NCBI GenBank assembly: GCA_945888535.1
Contig: CAMDAN010000044.1
Coordinates: 1-18,364, forward strand
DNA from: Bordetella parapertussis
GTDB taxonomy: Bacteria; Pseudomonadota; Gammaproteobacteria; Burkholderiales; Burkholderiaceae_C
Length of the DNA: 18,364 nt
Reading direction: 5' to 3'
Shown: positions 1 through 7,756 of the stretch, one piece after another
Numbering within the stretch: position 1 is the stretch's first letter
How the letters are laid out: the number at the start of each line of letters is the position of its first letter
Position numbers and translations under genes: made by a program
The notes under the pieces: model-generated
The model's input: only the letters and a program-made list of their open reading frames with translations
What the model was told of the DNA's origin: nothing
Database searches by the model: none

Positions 1-1041
1 TATCTTGTCAACGACAAGTTGTTAGCCCAAACACAAGCCGAGGAATTGATCCGCATCGACGAAGATGAGAAGGTTGATCATGGTCAGAGGACTAGAGATA
101 CGTTCCACTTATCGGACTTCTTCATCAGTCTTGGAAAAAATGAAGATCAAGTAAAAAACACAATTCAGCGGTTCCTAGAATTACTTTTTTCCAACCCGTT
201 CAGGAGCCCGACTTTCGACGAGTTTGCCATGTTTATGGCATTCAATTCGTCAATTAGATCGAGTGACCTTTCTAGGCAAGTCGGTGCGATCATCGCTCGC
301 GGGCAACAAATCGTTGCAACTGGTGCCAACGACACTCCTAGGTTCGGCGGCGGTCAGTATTGGGCGGAAGTCGACCCCGCAACCGGCGAGGTGAATGACG
401 CAGAAGATGGAAAAGACTACATGAGGGAAAAGGATTCAAACAAGGCCGCTCAGAATGAAATCATCGAGGAAATTGTCAGCGCCTTGATCGAGAATTCACT
501 TTCAAGAGAGGATAAGAAACAAGAGCTGGAAACAGTACTGGGACAGAGCAAAATATCCGACCTGACAGAATTTGGTCGAGTAGTTCATGCTGAGATGGAG
601 GCAATTCTTTCCTGTGCACGCATTGGCGTTTCGACGATAAACGCCTCCTTGTATTGCACAACGTTTCCGTGTCACAACTGCGCCAAGCACATTATTGACG
701 CTGGGATTGAGCGCGTTGTCTACGTCGAGCCCTACCCGAAAAGCCGAGCACTGGATCTGCATTCTGAGGCGATTTCGCTCAAAACTAGTCTCGACAATCA
801 GTCTGAAAAAAACCGCGTTACTTTTGAGCCTTTTACCGGAGTTGGTGCAAGGCGATTTCTAGACCTCTTTTCCATGTCACTTGCTGGCGGCTCCAAGCTG
901 AAACGTAAAGATAAACAGGGAGCTACCGTTGAATGGGCGAAGGAAAGTGGAGTCGTCCGCACCCCTTTGCTGCCTAAGTCGTATTTGGAGGTAGAAACCG
1001 CAGCTTCATGTACATGGCAAAAGTTGCACAACCAGCCGTAA
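1..1041 (+). CDS. Anti-phage dCTP deaminase (AvcD-like), 5' end outside the window
   Basis: The frame is open from base 1 (reading YLVNDK before a TTG at 19), so the gene starts outside the window; 346 residues are visible. The C-terminal half is a zinc-dependent deoxycytidylate deaminase: HAE (bases 586-594) supplies a zinc ligand and the catalytic Glu, and PCHNC, about 25 residues later, supplies the two zinc Cys. Families of this layout (AvcD of Vibrio and related E. coli anti-phage deaminases) have an N-terminal P-loop kinase-like domain, which would lie upstream. On phage infection they deaminate dCTP/dCMP to deplete the nucleotides needed for phage DNA synthesis. The stretch FNSSIRSSDLSRQVGAII before the deaminase core is typical of the group. 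AGA/AGG Arg codons and A/T-rich codons differ from the housekeeping genes, suggesting horizontal transfer. An ordinary dCMP deaminase is less likely because those are much shorter. The family call is confident; activity and any paired RNA antitoxin cannot be seen. Confidence 0.85.
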   Translation, partial: YLVNDKLLAQTQAEELIRIDEDEKVDHGQRTRDTFHLSDFFISLGKNEDQVKNTIQRFLELLFSNPFRSPTFDEFAMFMAFNSSIRSSDLSRQVGAIIARGQQIVATGANDTPRFGGGQYWAEVDPATGEVNDAEDGKDYMREKDSNKAAQNEIIEEIVSALIENSLSREDKKQELETVLGQSKISDLTEFGRVVHAEMEAILSCARIGVSTINASLYCTTFPCHNCAKHIIDAGIERVVYVEPYPKSRALDLHSEAISLKTSLDNQSEKNRVTFEPFTGVGARRFLDLFSMSLAGGSKLKRKDKQGATVEWAKESGVVRTPLLPKSYLEVETAASCTWQKLHNQP

Positions 1042-1050
1042 GCTGCCCCC

Positions 1051-1278
1051 TCAATGACTCAACTGCTGCCAAGCCCCATCAAGCCGTTTTACATTCACCG
1101 TATGCGAGGTGCGCAGTACTTGCGCGAAAAAGCCCGCGCTCAGTTCCTCCATTAACCAGGGGAACTCCAACATACGGTTGCCTTGGGCGCCTTTGCGTTC
1201 AGCCACCAGTCACTGGGCATTGTCAGCGTGTGCGATACCGTGAATGTGCCCCATGGGCAGGCCGAGCCGGTTTAGACA
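1051..1278 (-). pseudogene. hrpA: Remnant of the 3' end of hrpA (ATP-dependent RNA helicase, DUF3418 tail)
   Basis: On the minus strand a frame ending at TGA 1051-1053 encodes a protein-like stretch containing FPWLMEEL, FFAQVLRT and VKRLDGAWQQL. This matches, from memory, the conserved extreme C-terminus of HrpA helicases (pattern EEL, then FAQ-x-L-x-T, then V-x-x-KRL). The frame is broken by an in-frame TGA about 55 codons upstream of the end. Further upstream it reads less convincingly and runs into the antitoxin gene in another frame. The helicase core is absent, so this is a non-functional leftover. Its stop lies 9 bases from the stop of the convergent deaminase gene. The C-terminal 50 codons are the secure part; the upstream boundary is approximate. 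Confidence 0.6.
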
Positions 1279-1568
1279 GTTTGCAAAATGGCTTCGGGTG
1301 ACTTCAGGGCAATGCGCAGCAGTGTGCGCGCCGCGCCGGAAGGCTCACGACGGCCTTGTTCCCACTCTTGCAAGGTGCGGATTGATACACCCAGCAGTTG
1401 GGCGAATGCTGATTGCGAGACACCTAACTTCATGCGAGCCTCGGTTGCCGCAGAGATGGCAACCTTTGTCACTCGTCCTTCGCCACGCTTAGCTTGGCGA
1501 ATGGACTCCAACAAGTCTTTTTCAAATTCGGTCATTTCAGAATCGGCATTAGCAGAAATTTTGGACAT
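1272..1568 (-). CDS. Type II antitoxin, HTH XRE domain (HigA/NadS-like)
   Basis: 98-residue DNA-binding protein. An N-terminal helical segment (about residues 1-38) is followed by an XRE-type helix-turn-helix at about residues 42-75, with motifs GVSQSAFAQLLGVS, RTLQEWEQG and RREPSGAA, typical of NadS/HigA antitoxins. It should neutralise the toxin encoded just upstream and repress the shared promoter. It starts 3 bases after the toxin stop and has an AGGAAT-like ribosome site inside the end of the toxin gene, so the two are translationally linked. The toxin-first order is that of higBA and related RelE/ParE-NadS pairs. The stop codon abuts the hrpA-like remnant. The exact subfamily is uncertain. 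Confidence 0.85.
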   Translation of the reverse strand: MSKISANADSEMTEFEKDLLESIRQAKRGEGRVTKVAISAATEARMKLGVSQSAFAQLLGVSIRTLQEWEQGRREPSGAARTLLRIALKSPEAILQTV

Positions 1569-1571
1569 GGA

Positions 1572-1883
1572 TCATTCCTCATAAAGTTGCGCCAAGCTGC
1601 GCAAAAAAGCGTTCGACAAAGTGCTGTGGTCGGCTTTGGCGTACACCGTTAACAACACCAACTCACCTAGGGCATTACGTAGCATGTAAATGACGCGCAC
1701 ACCGCCACGTTTACCCATACCTGGCCGTGACCAGCGTACTTTGCGCAAGCCACCTGTTGCCGCAATTACATCGCCTGCGTCTGGATGTTCTGCAAGCCAT
1801 GTGATGAACTCCTCCCGCTCAGTTTCATTCCATACCTTCGCGGCATAGCGTAAGAAAACGGGTGTTTCTACGACGGTGAGCAT
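1572..1883 (-). CDS. Type II toxin, RelE/ParE (HigB-like) family
   Basis: A 103-residue protein from the ATG at 1883. Motifs VVETPVF near the start, then HPDAGDVI, GLRKVRWSRPGMGKRGGVRVIY and an LLTVYAK strand, are those of HigB-like RelE/ParE toxins. Members are usually mRNA interferases that cleave ribosome-bound mRNA. The C-terminal region is slightly long for the family. A TTG at 1901 would add six residues but lies inside the putative operator and lacks a ribosome site. The ATG gives the usual family start, MLTVVETP. The gene is the first of a two-gene operon with the antitoxin. It begins 25 bases downstream of the pyrD stop on the same strand, so some read-through from pyrD is possible. 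Confidence 0.85.
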   Translation of the reverse strand: MLTVVETPVFLRYAAKVWNETEREEFITWLAEHPDAGDVIAATGGLRKVRWSRPGMGKRGGVRVIYMLRNALGELVLLTVYAKADHSTLSNAFLRSLAQLYEE

Positions 1884-1888
1884 ACTTG

Positions 1889-1913
1889 AATTATACGTCA
1901 ATGCCGTATTATT
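1889..1913 (-). promoter_or_regulatory. Candidate TA operator and -10 box overlapping the pyrD stop codon
   Basis: On the plus strand AATTATACG (1889-1897) and CGTATTATT (1905-1913) form an inverted repeat with 8 of 9 paired positions around a 7-base spacer. The minus-strand -10 sequence TATAAT (1895-1890) lies in one arm; the other arm overlaps the pyrD stop codon (1909-1911). This is what is expected of an autoregulated TA promoter bound by the HTH antitoxin. No good -35 box is seen (GGAAAA at 17-base spacing). The -10 is so close to the toxin ATG (1883) that the transcript would start at or next to it. Confidence 0.5.
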
Positions 1914-2955
1914 TTTCCTTAATCGCCAAAGCCACTTCCCGAACCAACTCCGGCCCCTTGTAAATCAACCCGGTGTAAATCTGAATCACATCGGCGCCGG
2001 CTTCGATTTTGCTGAGAGCGTCTGCGCCGCTCAAGATGCCGCCTACGCCGATGATGGGGAACGCGGGGCCGAGGGCGCTGCGCAGTTGGCGTATGACTTG
2101 GTTACTTTTTTCTAATACCGGTCCGCCGGAGAGGCCACCGGCTTCTTCGCTGTGCGTTTGGCCTTTGACGGCGTCGCGGCTGAGGGTGGTGTTGGTGGCG
2201 ATGACGCCGTCGATGCGGTGGCGCACGAGGGTTGAGGCAATGGTTTCAATTTGTGCGGCCTCCAGGTCGGGCGCGATTTTTAAAAACAAGGGGACGGTTT
2301 TACCGTGTTGGTTTGCCAAAGTTTCGCGCTTGGCGGCGAGGGCCGAGAGCAGTTGGTCAAGGGCGGCGTCGCTTTGAAGGTCGCGTAGGTTTTTGGTGTT
2401 GGGGCTGGAGATGTTGATGGCAACGTAATCGGCGTGGGGGTAGACGCCTTCAAGGCAGGTGAGGTAATCGTCCGTCGCGCGTTCGATGGGGGTGGTGGCG
2501 TTTTTTCCGATATTCAGGCCGAGTAAGAGCGCGGGGTTTTTGCTTTGGCGTAGCGCCGAGCGCTGAACGTTGGCAATAAAGGCCTCTAAGCCGCCGTTGT
2601 TAAAGCCTAAGCGGTTGATGAGGGCGTTGGCCTGCGGCAGCCGAAACATACGCGGCTTGGGGTTGCCGCTTTGCGCCAAGGGCGTGACGGTTCCAACTTC
2701 AACAAAGCCAAAGCCCATTGCGCCCAAACCGTCAATACATCGGGCGTTTTTGTCTAAGCCTGCGGCCAAGCCCACCCGGTTAGGAAAACGCAGGCCCGCC
2801 AGCGTCACGGGATCGCTCACCGGCGTATTGGCATAAGCGCACTGCAAAGGCGTTCCTTGGGTTCGCGCTATGGCAGCAAGAGTGAGGTCGTGCGCGGTTT
2901 CGGGGTCTAAACGAAACAATAATTGGCGCGAGAGCCCGTAGGGGACAAGAGACAT
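1909..2955 (-). CDS. pyrD: Dihydroorotate dehydrogenase (quinone), class 2
   Basis: Oxidises dihydroorotate to orotate with electrons passed to membrane quinone, the fourth step of de novo pyrimidine synthesis. From the ATG at 2955 the protein has 348 residues, usual for membrane-associated class 2 enzymes, with the N-terminal helix ([20 protein letters not shown]) that contacts the membrane. Visible FMN/substrate motifs: GLDKN (66-70), NRLGFNN (114-120), NISSPNT (181-187, carrying the catalytic Ser), LKIAPD, TNTT, GVGGI and [10 protein letters not shown] chose 2955 over the longer reading from 3021 because it has the usual family N-terminus and an AGGAAT ribosome site 6-7 bases upstream; the longer form would overlap rpiA. 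It is divergent from rpiA with a 53-base gap. Its last codons form part of the TA operator. Confidence 0.96.
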   Translation of the reverse strand: MSLVPYGLSRQLLFRLDPETAHDLTLAAIARTQGTPLQCAYANTPVSDPVTLAGLRFPNRVGLAAGLDKNARCIDGLGAMGFGFVEVGTVTPLAQSGNPKPRMFRLPQANALINRLGFNNGGLEAFIANVQRSALRQSKNPALLLGLNIGKNATTPIERATDDYLTCLEGVYPHADYVAINISSPNTKNLRDLQSDAALDQLLSALAAKRETLANQHGKTVPLFLKIAPDLEAAQIETIASTLVRHRIDGVIATNTTLSRDAVKGQTHSEEAGGLSGGPVLEKSNQVIRQLRSALGPAFPIIGVGGILSGADALSKIEAGADVIQIYTGLIYKGPELVREVALAIKEK

Positions 2956-3008
2956 TGGATAATTCCTAGTGAAACACGCATTTTTAAATCTAAACCCTAT
3001 TTTCACCG

Positions 3009-3725
3009 ATGACCCATCCAACCCCCTCCAACGTTGCCAATCCAGCGCCCGCCCTCAGCCAAGACGCGCTGAAAACCCTCGTAGGCCAGGCCGCTTTGAA
3101 GTATGTGGTTCCCGGCGAGTTGGTGGGCGTGGGAACGGGCTCAACGGTCAATAAATTCATTGATGCTTTGGCCACCATGAAAGACCAGATCAAGGGCGCG
3201 GTGTCAAGCTCGGTAGCGAGTACCGAGCGCCTGAAAGCTTTGGGCATTGCGGTTTTTGATGCCAACGATGTCAGCAGTTTGTCGGTGTATATCGACGGGG
3301 CGGATGAAATTGATGGCCACGGTTTTATGGTTAAAGGCGGCGGCGCGGCGTTAACTCGAGAAAAAATTGTGGCGGCGCTCTCAAAGCAATTTGTGTGTAT
3401 CGCCGACGAGTCCAAGCTGGTTCAACACTTAGGCACATTTCCTTTACCAGTCGAGGTGATCCCGATGGCGGCGAAGCGCGTTATTGCGCAGTTTGCGGCG
3501 ATGGGCGGTAATGGGGCCGTTCGGATGAAAGACGGCCAGCCACTGGTGACCGACAACGGCCAGTGGATTGTGGACGTGACTGGCCTCACGATTACTGAGC
3601 CCTTGGCGTTTGAGGCCGAGGTGAGCCAGTGGCCAGGCGTGGTGACCGTTGGCGTTTTTGCTTACCAACGGGCGCAGGTGTGTTTGCTGGGAACGGCCGC
3701 AGGCGTTAAGACGCTGACGTTTTAA
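3009..3725 (+). CDS. rpiA: Ribose-5-phosphate isomerase A
   Basis: Interconverts ribose 5-phosphate and ribulose 5-phosphate in the pentose phosphate pathway. The 238-residue protein carries the RpiA landmarks GTGST (42-46, phosphate binding), DGADE (96-100) and [12 protein letters not shown] (109-120, with catalytic acid and lysine). It is about 20 residues longer than the E. coli enzyme because of an N-terminal Pro/Ala-rich extension ([15 protein letters not shown]); no convincing internal start or strong ribosome site is visible, so the start is only fairly sure. It is divergent from pyrD. Its 3' end overlaps the convergent ribE gene by 20 bases, leaving no room for an intergenic terminator. 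Confidence 0.95.
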   Translation: MTHPTPSNVANPAPALSQDALKTLVGQAALKYVVPGELVGVGTGSTVNKFIDALATMKDQIKGAVSSSVASTERLKALGIAVFDANDVSSLSVYIDGADEIDGHGFMVKGGGAALTREKIVAALSKQFVCIADESKLVQHLGTFPLPVEVIPMAAKRVIAQFAAMGGNGAVRMKDGQPLVTDNGQWIVDVTGLTITEPLAFEAEVSQWPGVVTVGVFAYQRAQVCLLGTAAGVKTLTF

Positions 3726-4362
3726 TGTTGGAGTGAATGTTGGAGTGCGAAAGCATGCGCTCCACGTAGCGAGCGATCAGGTCAATTTCTAGGTTGACCT
3801 TGCTGTCTTTTTGAAGCTGGTGCAAAGCGGTGTTACTGACCGTATGGGGAATCAAGTTGATACTCAATTCGCAGCCGCCGGCAACATCCGCAATGCTATT
3901 GACCGTCAGGCTCACGCCGTTGACGGTGATGGAGCCTTTGTAGGCCAAGAATTTCGAAAGTGAAGACGGCGCGAGAACGCGCAGCTCCCAGCTTTCACCA
4001 ATCTCCGCAAAGTAAGTCACCACGCCCATTCCGTCCACATGGCCGCTGACCATGTGTCCGCCCAAGCGGTCATTGGCGCGAAGGGCTTTTTCTAAATTTA
4101 CAGCGCCTAAAGCGTCTAGGCCTGCGGTTTTGTCTAAGCTCTCGGCGGATACATCGACAGTGAAACGCGGTGCGTCGGTGCTGGTGTCTAGCGTGGTTAC
4201 CGTCATACACGCGCCATTCAGCGCAATGCTGTCGCCCAAGCCTGCGTCGTCTAAGTAACCTTTGGGGCAGGCAATGGTAATCCGTTTGCCGTGGGAGGCC
4301 GTGGCGCCTAAGTTGGCGATGTTTTGAATGTGGCCAACGCCTGTGATGATTCCTGTGAACAT
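3706..4362 (-). CDS. ribE: Riboflavin synthase alpha chain
   Basis: Dismutates two 6,7-dimethyl-8-ribityllumazines to riboflavin. The 218-residue protein shows the expected internal duplication of two lumazine-binding barrels: the first from MFTGII through NGACMTV and SAESLDKT; the second from [11 protein letters not shown] (101-111) through [11 protein letters not shown] and IPHT. It lies 27 bases downstream of ribD in the same orientation and is the last gene of the minus-strand block. The C-terminal tail contains a duplicated HSNI unit caused by a 12-base tandem repeat at the DNA level. The stop codon lies inside the 3' end of convergent rpiA. Confidence 0.95.
   Translation of the reverse strand: MFTGIITGVGHIQNIANLGATASHGKRITIACPKGYLDDAGLGDSIALNGACMTVTTLDTSTDAPRFTVDVSAESLDKTAGLDALGAVNLEKALRANDRLGGHMVSGHVDGMGVVTYFAEIGESWELRVLAPSSLSKFLAYKGSITVNGVSLTVNSIADVAGGCELSINLIPHTVSNTALHQLQKDSKVNLEIDLIARYVERMLSHSNIHSNIKTSAS
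3725..3748. repeat. 12-bp tandem duplication in the 3' end of ribE
   Basis: AATGTTGGAGTG occurs twice head to tail (3725-3736 and 3737-3748). On the minus strand it encodes HSNI-HSNI near the ribE C-terminus, beyond the conserved fold. It begins at the last base of the rpiA stop codon. It looks like a simple slippage duplication that keeps the frame. Confidence 0.9.
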
Positions 4363-4389
4363 GGGGGTCTTAAAAAGTAAATGTGAAAA

Positions 4390-5502
4390 TTAAAACGTGC
4401 CGTGGTTAGCTACGCGAGACAAAACCCGAAGGTCTTTGCCGACCATCTCAGCCGACGTGAATTCGAGCGCGATGCCTTGCGAGAGTTCTGTCAAAGGTCC
4501 GAAGTTGGACATACCAGCACCCACGCCTAAGAGCTGAGGTGCGAGGTACACCAACAATTCATCGACCACGCCCTCTCGTAAAAGTGAGCCGTTGAGTTTA
4601 TGGCCGGCTTCCACATGGAGTTCATTGATGTCGCGTTGGCCTAAGTCCATCACCATGGCGTGTAAATCGACCTTGCCGCTGGGGCTGCCATCGGCGTGTT
4701 TTCCGGGGAGGGAAATGATTTCAGCGCCTTGGGCCTCAAGGGCGGCTTGGCGTTCTGCGTGGGGCTTGGCCGCATAAATCATGACTTTGCGTTGAACAGC
4801 AAAAAGCGGAGCGTCAGGAGGCGTTTGCAAATCACTGTCAACGATCACCAAATGCGGTTGCCGAGGGGCTTTTACCAAGCGAACGTCTAAGCGGGGTTGG
4901 TCTTGTAAAACGGTTCCAATGCCGGTTAACAACGCACACGCCCTGGCCCGCCACGCATGGCCGTCGGTGCGAGCGGCTTCTGAAGTGATCCATTGGCTGT
5001 TGCCGTTGTCTAAAGCCGTCGTTCCGTCTAAAGACGCTGCAACCTTGAGCCGAACCCAAGGCTGCTTTCGAACCATGCGGCTAAAGAAGCCGATATTGAG
5101 TTCGCGGGAGGCGGCTGCGCCCGGCCCGACTTCGACTTCAACACCGGCAGCGAGAAGCCGCGCAAAGCCTTGGCCGCTGACTTGGGGGTTGGGGTCTTCG
5201 ATAGACGCCACGACCTTACGAATTCCGGCTTGGATGAGCGCGTCGCAACACGGCCCGGTGCGGCCGTGGTGAGAGCAGGGCTCAAGCGTGACGTAGGCGG
5301 TCGCCCCCTGGGTTGCGTGGCCTTGGGCGAGTGCGTCTCTTAAGGCCAAGACTTCTGCGTGGGGCCCGCCTGCGGCTTGGGTAAAGCCTTGGCCAATGGT
5401 TTGGCCCTGCGCGTTCACCAAGACGCAGCCTACGCGCGGGTTGGGCGAGCTGAGCCAAAGGGCTTGGGAGGCGAGGGCGAGGGCCGTATCAATGGGGGAC
5501 AA
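4390..5502 (-). CDS. ribD: Bifunctional riboflavin biosynthesis deaminase/reductase
   Basis: Catalyses two successive steps of riboflavin synthesis: deamination of the GTP-derived pyrimidine and NADPH-dependent reduction of its ribosyl side chain. The N-terminal deaminase domain (about 1-145) has HAE (48-50) and PCSHHGRTGPCC (75-86) for zinc; the C-terminal reductase domain (about 146-365) has RLKVAASLDG, SQWITS and the ELHVEAG segment. Length 370 is normal. The start is TTG at 5502: an in-frame stop lies only five codons upstream, no ATG or GTG lies between, and AAGGA (5516-5512) sits 9 bases before the TTG. It starts 35 bases after the PilE-like gene, and ribE follows. The gap is too short for an FMN riboswitch. 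Confidence 0.95.
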   Translation of the reverse strand: MSPIDTALALASQALWLSSPNPRVGCVLVNAQGQTIGQGFTQAAGGPHAEVLALRDALAQGHATQGATAYVTLEPCSHHGRTGPCCDALIQAGIRKVVASIEDPNPQVSGQGFARLLAAGVEVEVGPGAAASRELNIGFFSRMVRKQPWVRLKVAASLDGTTALDNGNSQWITSEAARTDGHAWRARACALLTGIGTVLQDQPRLDVRLVKAPRQPHLVIVDSDLQTPPDAPLFAVQRKVMIYAAKPHAERQAALEAQGAEIISLPGKHADGSPSGKVDLHAMVMDLGQRDINELHVEAGHKLNGSLLREGVVDELLVYLAPQLLGVGAGMSNFGPLTELSQGIALEFTSAEMVGKDLRVLSRVANHGTF

Positions 5503-5537
5503 AACGCAAATTCCTTAGGCTGTTTTCTGGGGCTATC

Positions 5538-6020
5538 TTATTTCCAACACTCGGCCAGACTTTTCGTATTGTTCACCAAACCCCTTACGCCGTGGTGGTC
5601 CAAGGTGAAATCCCCACAGGCGTCGGTTGCAGCGGGGCCTAGGGCGGTGCGTTTTGCGCTTAACAAAAAGGTTTGCGAAGGGCTTGAGGTAGCCACGGCG
5701 ACAGAAATATCGTAGGCCTTGAGCCCTTCGCCTGCGCGGGGTGAACTTCGAAAGGCTTGCAGAGCTAGCAAGGCAGTGACGTCTTGACCGCTGGCGCTTT
5801 TGGCGTAGTCGTAGCTTTCGTTGTACAAGCGCTCCATCCATTGTTGGGCGCTGAGTAATTGGGTTTGCGCATCGACCCGGCGGGCTTGGGAAACATAGCT
5901 TTGGTAACGCGGATACACCACCGCGCTGAGTAAACCGACGATAGCCAATGCGACCATCAACTCAATCAATGTGAGGCCTTGTTGGAGGCGAAAGGGCGGG
6001 GCGCTGTGAAGGGGCTTCAT
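5538..6020 (-). CDS. pilE: Type IV minor pilin, PilE-like
   Basis: 160-residue type IV pilin. A short leader ends QQG and is followed by LTLIELMVALAIVGLLSAVV, the N-methylated helix, with Glu at +5 of the predicted mature protein (residue 20). The first mature residue is Leu rather than the usual Phe. Cys135 and Cys158 can close the C-terminal disulfide-bonded loop of PilE-type pilins. It should be cleaved by prepilin peptidase PilD and enter the pilus tip or fibre. Its ATG overlaps the pilX stop (ATGA), indicating coupling. It is the last pilin gene before ribD. Whether it is a minor or a major pilin is inferred only from the neighbours. Confidence 0.88.
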   Translation of the reverse strand: MKPLHSAPPFRLQQGLTLIELMVALAIVGLLSAVVYPRYQSYVSQARRVDAQTQLLSAQQWMERLYNESYDYAKSASGQDVTALLALQAFRSSPRAGEGLKAYDISVAVATSSPSQTFLLSAKRTALGPAATDACGDFTLDHHGVRGLVNNTKSLAECWK

Positions 6021-6796
6021 AGATCAGATCTCATGCCAGGAATTTCTCGAAACTGCCGCCGCAGGATGCGTTGGGGATCGGTCAAAGGTGCACCCGTTTG
6101 CAAAGTGACCATGCTTTGCAGCAAGACTTCGCCTGTCAGGCTCGAACCAAAACCACGGGCGGTGATTTTAAAAACCAAGCAGTCCAGAGCGGGCGTTAGG
6201 CAGGTGTAGTTTCCGCCTAGCGAAGCGTCGGGCAGGGTCGAAGCGGGCCGCATGAGTTCAATCAAGTAGTCGGGTTGTCTTGCCACGCCTTTGAAGCCGG
6301 GGGTTCCGGTGAATGTTCCCAAGGGAATACTGCTGGTAAAGGTTTCGCATTGGGCGGACATCGCACTTGCGGTGCCCGTGGCGGACCATTTGCCGCCCTT
6401 ACTCACCGGCCACCAAGGTGCCCCGGATTTAGCAGGCCCGGCGCTAGCCCACACTGCGCTGGCGCTGAGGCATTGGCCGGCAAGGCAATTGCTTGTGAAT
6501 TGGGGTGAGGCGTTGGGATTATTAAGGTCAGCGGGCGTGCTTCTGAAGCCGGAACCTCGAACGCAAGCGGCGTTAGCAAGCGCCTGGCCCGGGCTCAAAG
6601 CCAAGTCGCGCTCGGCGTCCCACAGGGCTGCGTGGGCTGCTTGGTAGGCGAGGAGGTAGTCTCTTTCATTGCGAATCTGTTGCCCGCCTTGCAGCGTGTT
6701 TTTTGTGGTGTAGGCCACGGTGGCCGACAAAATAGCGATCAAGACAATCACGACGATAAGAACCGCGCCGCTTTGAGAGTGTGCTGATTTTTTCAT
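6017..6796 (-). CDS. pilX: Type IV pilus minor pilin PilX
   Basis: 259-residue PilX-like protein. After MKKSAHSQSG comes the hydrophobic helix AVLIVVIVLIAILSATVAY, beginning like other PilX proteins and lacking the +5 Glu, as usual for this GspK-like class. RNERDYLLAYQAAHAALWDAERD follows, the typical PilX segment after the helix. The C-terminal part is poorly conserved and contains several Cys. PilX with PilV, PilW and FimT primes pilus assembly and forms the tip complex, usually with PilY1. It starts 3 bases after pilW and overlaps the PilE-like gene by 3 bases. No pilY1 follows it here, although that is the usual position. Confidence 0.88.
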   Translation of the reverse strand: MKKSAHSQSGAVLIVVIVLIAILSATVAYTTKNTLQGGQQIRNERDYLLAYQAAHAALWDAERDLALSPGQALANAACVRGSGFRSTPADLNNPNASPQFTSNCLAGQCLSASAVWASAGPAKSGAPWWPVSKGGKWSATGTASAMSAQCETFTSSIPLGTFTGTPGFKGVARQPDYLIELMRPASTLPDASLGGNYTCLTPALDCLVFKITARGFGSSLTGEVLLQSMVTLQTGAPLTDPQRILRRQFREIPGMRSDL

Positions 6797-6799
6797 GGG

Positions 6800-7753
6800 C
6801 TATGGAGTAGCCAAGGTGGCATTTTTGACCGCAAAGATTTGCGTATAGCGTTTGCGCTCGATCCCCGTCGTAAACGTCTGAGTTGCATCCGCACAGTCTT
6901 TAAAGGAATAGCTGCTGGCTTGGAGTCGCACGTTTTGCAAAGACCGCGCTACCAAGCAAACCTTGACCGCGATGACTTTGCTCCACTCATTGACTAAAAC
7001 CGAATGCGCAGATTTGAACTGCGCTGTGGTTTCGCCTTGAACCAAATAGCTCAGGCGCAGTTGTTCAATGCCGGTAATTAAAGGCACATAATTGTTGACC
7101 GGGCTGGCGCTGCCCGCGCAGGCCAAACCAAAGGTTTTGACAGTGTTGCCTTCGAGCTTGAGCGTGACGGGGGTGAGGGTGTAGCTATTGGAAATAAAAA
7201 ACAGTTTTCCGTTAGAGCCAGAAACCGCAGCAGGCGTTGCGCGAGCGCAATCGGTGTTGTTGCCGCGGTCTTTGCCAAAGTCGTCGTCGGTGTAATAGCT
7301 GGCAACCAAGGTGTCCGCATCAACGGCGGGCGAGGTGCTGGAGTGGGCGACGCACACCGATGTGGTTTTGGTGGCGTCAATTTTTTTGCCGCTGCAACCA
7401 AAGACAGGCGAGCGCAGATGTTCGGGGCTGGTTGCGGGGTTGCTTTCGGCTGCGGTGGCGAAGCTGCCGATGGGTAGGGCGCTCTGTGGGGTAGTAGGTG
7501 GGACTTCGTTGACTGGATAAAAGCCAGCGTTCTGAATCTCACGGCCCAAGGTTTCCATCGCAAAGCGAGCGCTTTCCGCTGCGTAAGATTTTTCAGTCAG
7601 GCTGCGCTGGCTCTCCGAGATAGAAAGATAAGCGGCGGCTGCCGCACCCATAACCATCACGCCGACCGCAAGGCTCACCATGAGTTCGACCAAGGTGTAG
7701 CCACGTTGTGCGTCGGCTTGCTGCCTTTGAGAAAGGTGTTTACGGTAGGCCAT
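6800..7753 (-). CDS. pilW: Type IV pilus minor pilin PilW
   Basis: 317-residue PilW-like protein. The prepilin motif is QRG followed by YTLVELMVSLAVGVMVMGAAAAAYL, with Glu at +5 (residue 23). SYAAESARFAMETLGREIQNAGFYP follows, a hallmark of PilW (the conserved 'R-x-I-x-x-AGF' region). A large variable domain rich in Ser/Thr/Ala with several Cys makes up the rest, ending in a strand region (IAVKVCLVARS). It is a minor pilin needed for pilus biogenesis, located in the inner membrane before assembly. It lies 3 bases downstream of pilV and 3 bases upstream of pilX, consistent with one polycistronic message. Confidence 0.9.
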   Translation of the reverse strand: MAYRKHLSQRQQADAQRGYTLVELMVSLAVGVMVMGAAAAAYLSISESQRSLTEKSYAAESARFAMETLGREIQNAGFYPVNEVPPTTPQSALPIGSFATAAESNPATSPEHLRSPVFGCSGKKIDATKTTSVCVAHSSTSPAVDADTLVASYYTDDDFGKDRGNNTDCARATPAAVSGSNGKLFFISNSYTLTPVTLKLEGNTVKTFGLACAGSASPVNNYVPLITGIEQLRLSYLVQGETTAQFKSAHSVLVNEWSKVIAVKVCLVARSLQNVRLQASSYSFKDCADATQTFTTGIERKRYTQIFAVKNATLATP

Positions 7754-7756
7754 CGT

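Noticed and set aside
1008..1301. 97-residue plus-strand frame after the deaminase gene
   Set aside because: It overlaps the deaminase end and runs antisense to the hrpA-like remnant. Its composition is Pro/Arg/Cys-rich without any family pattern.
2956..3021. Longer pyrD N-terminus starting at 3021
   Set aside because: The extra 22 residues are unlike the family, would overlap rpiA, and the ATG at 2955 has a better ribosome site.
5503..5537. FMN riboswitch upstream of ribD
   Set aside because: Only 35 bases separate the PilE-like gene from ribD, far too short for the RFN element, and no element-like sequence is present.
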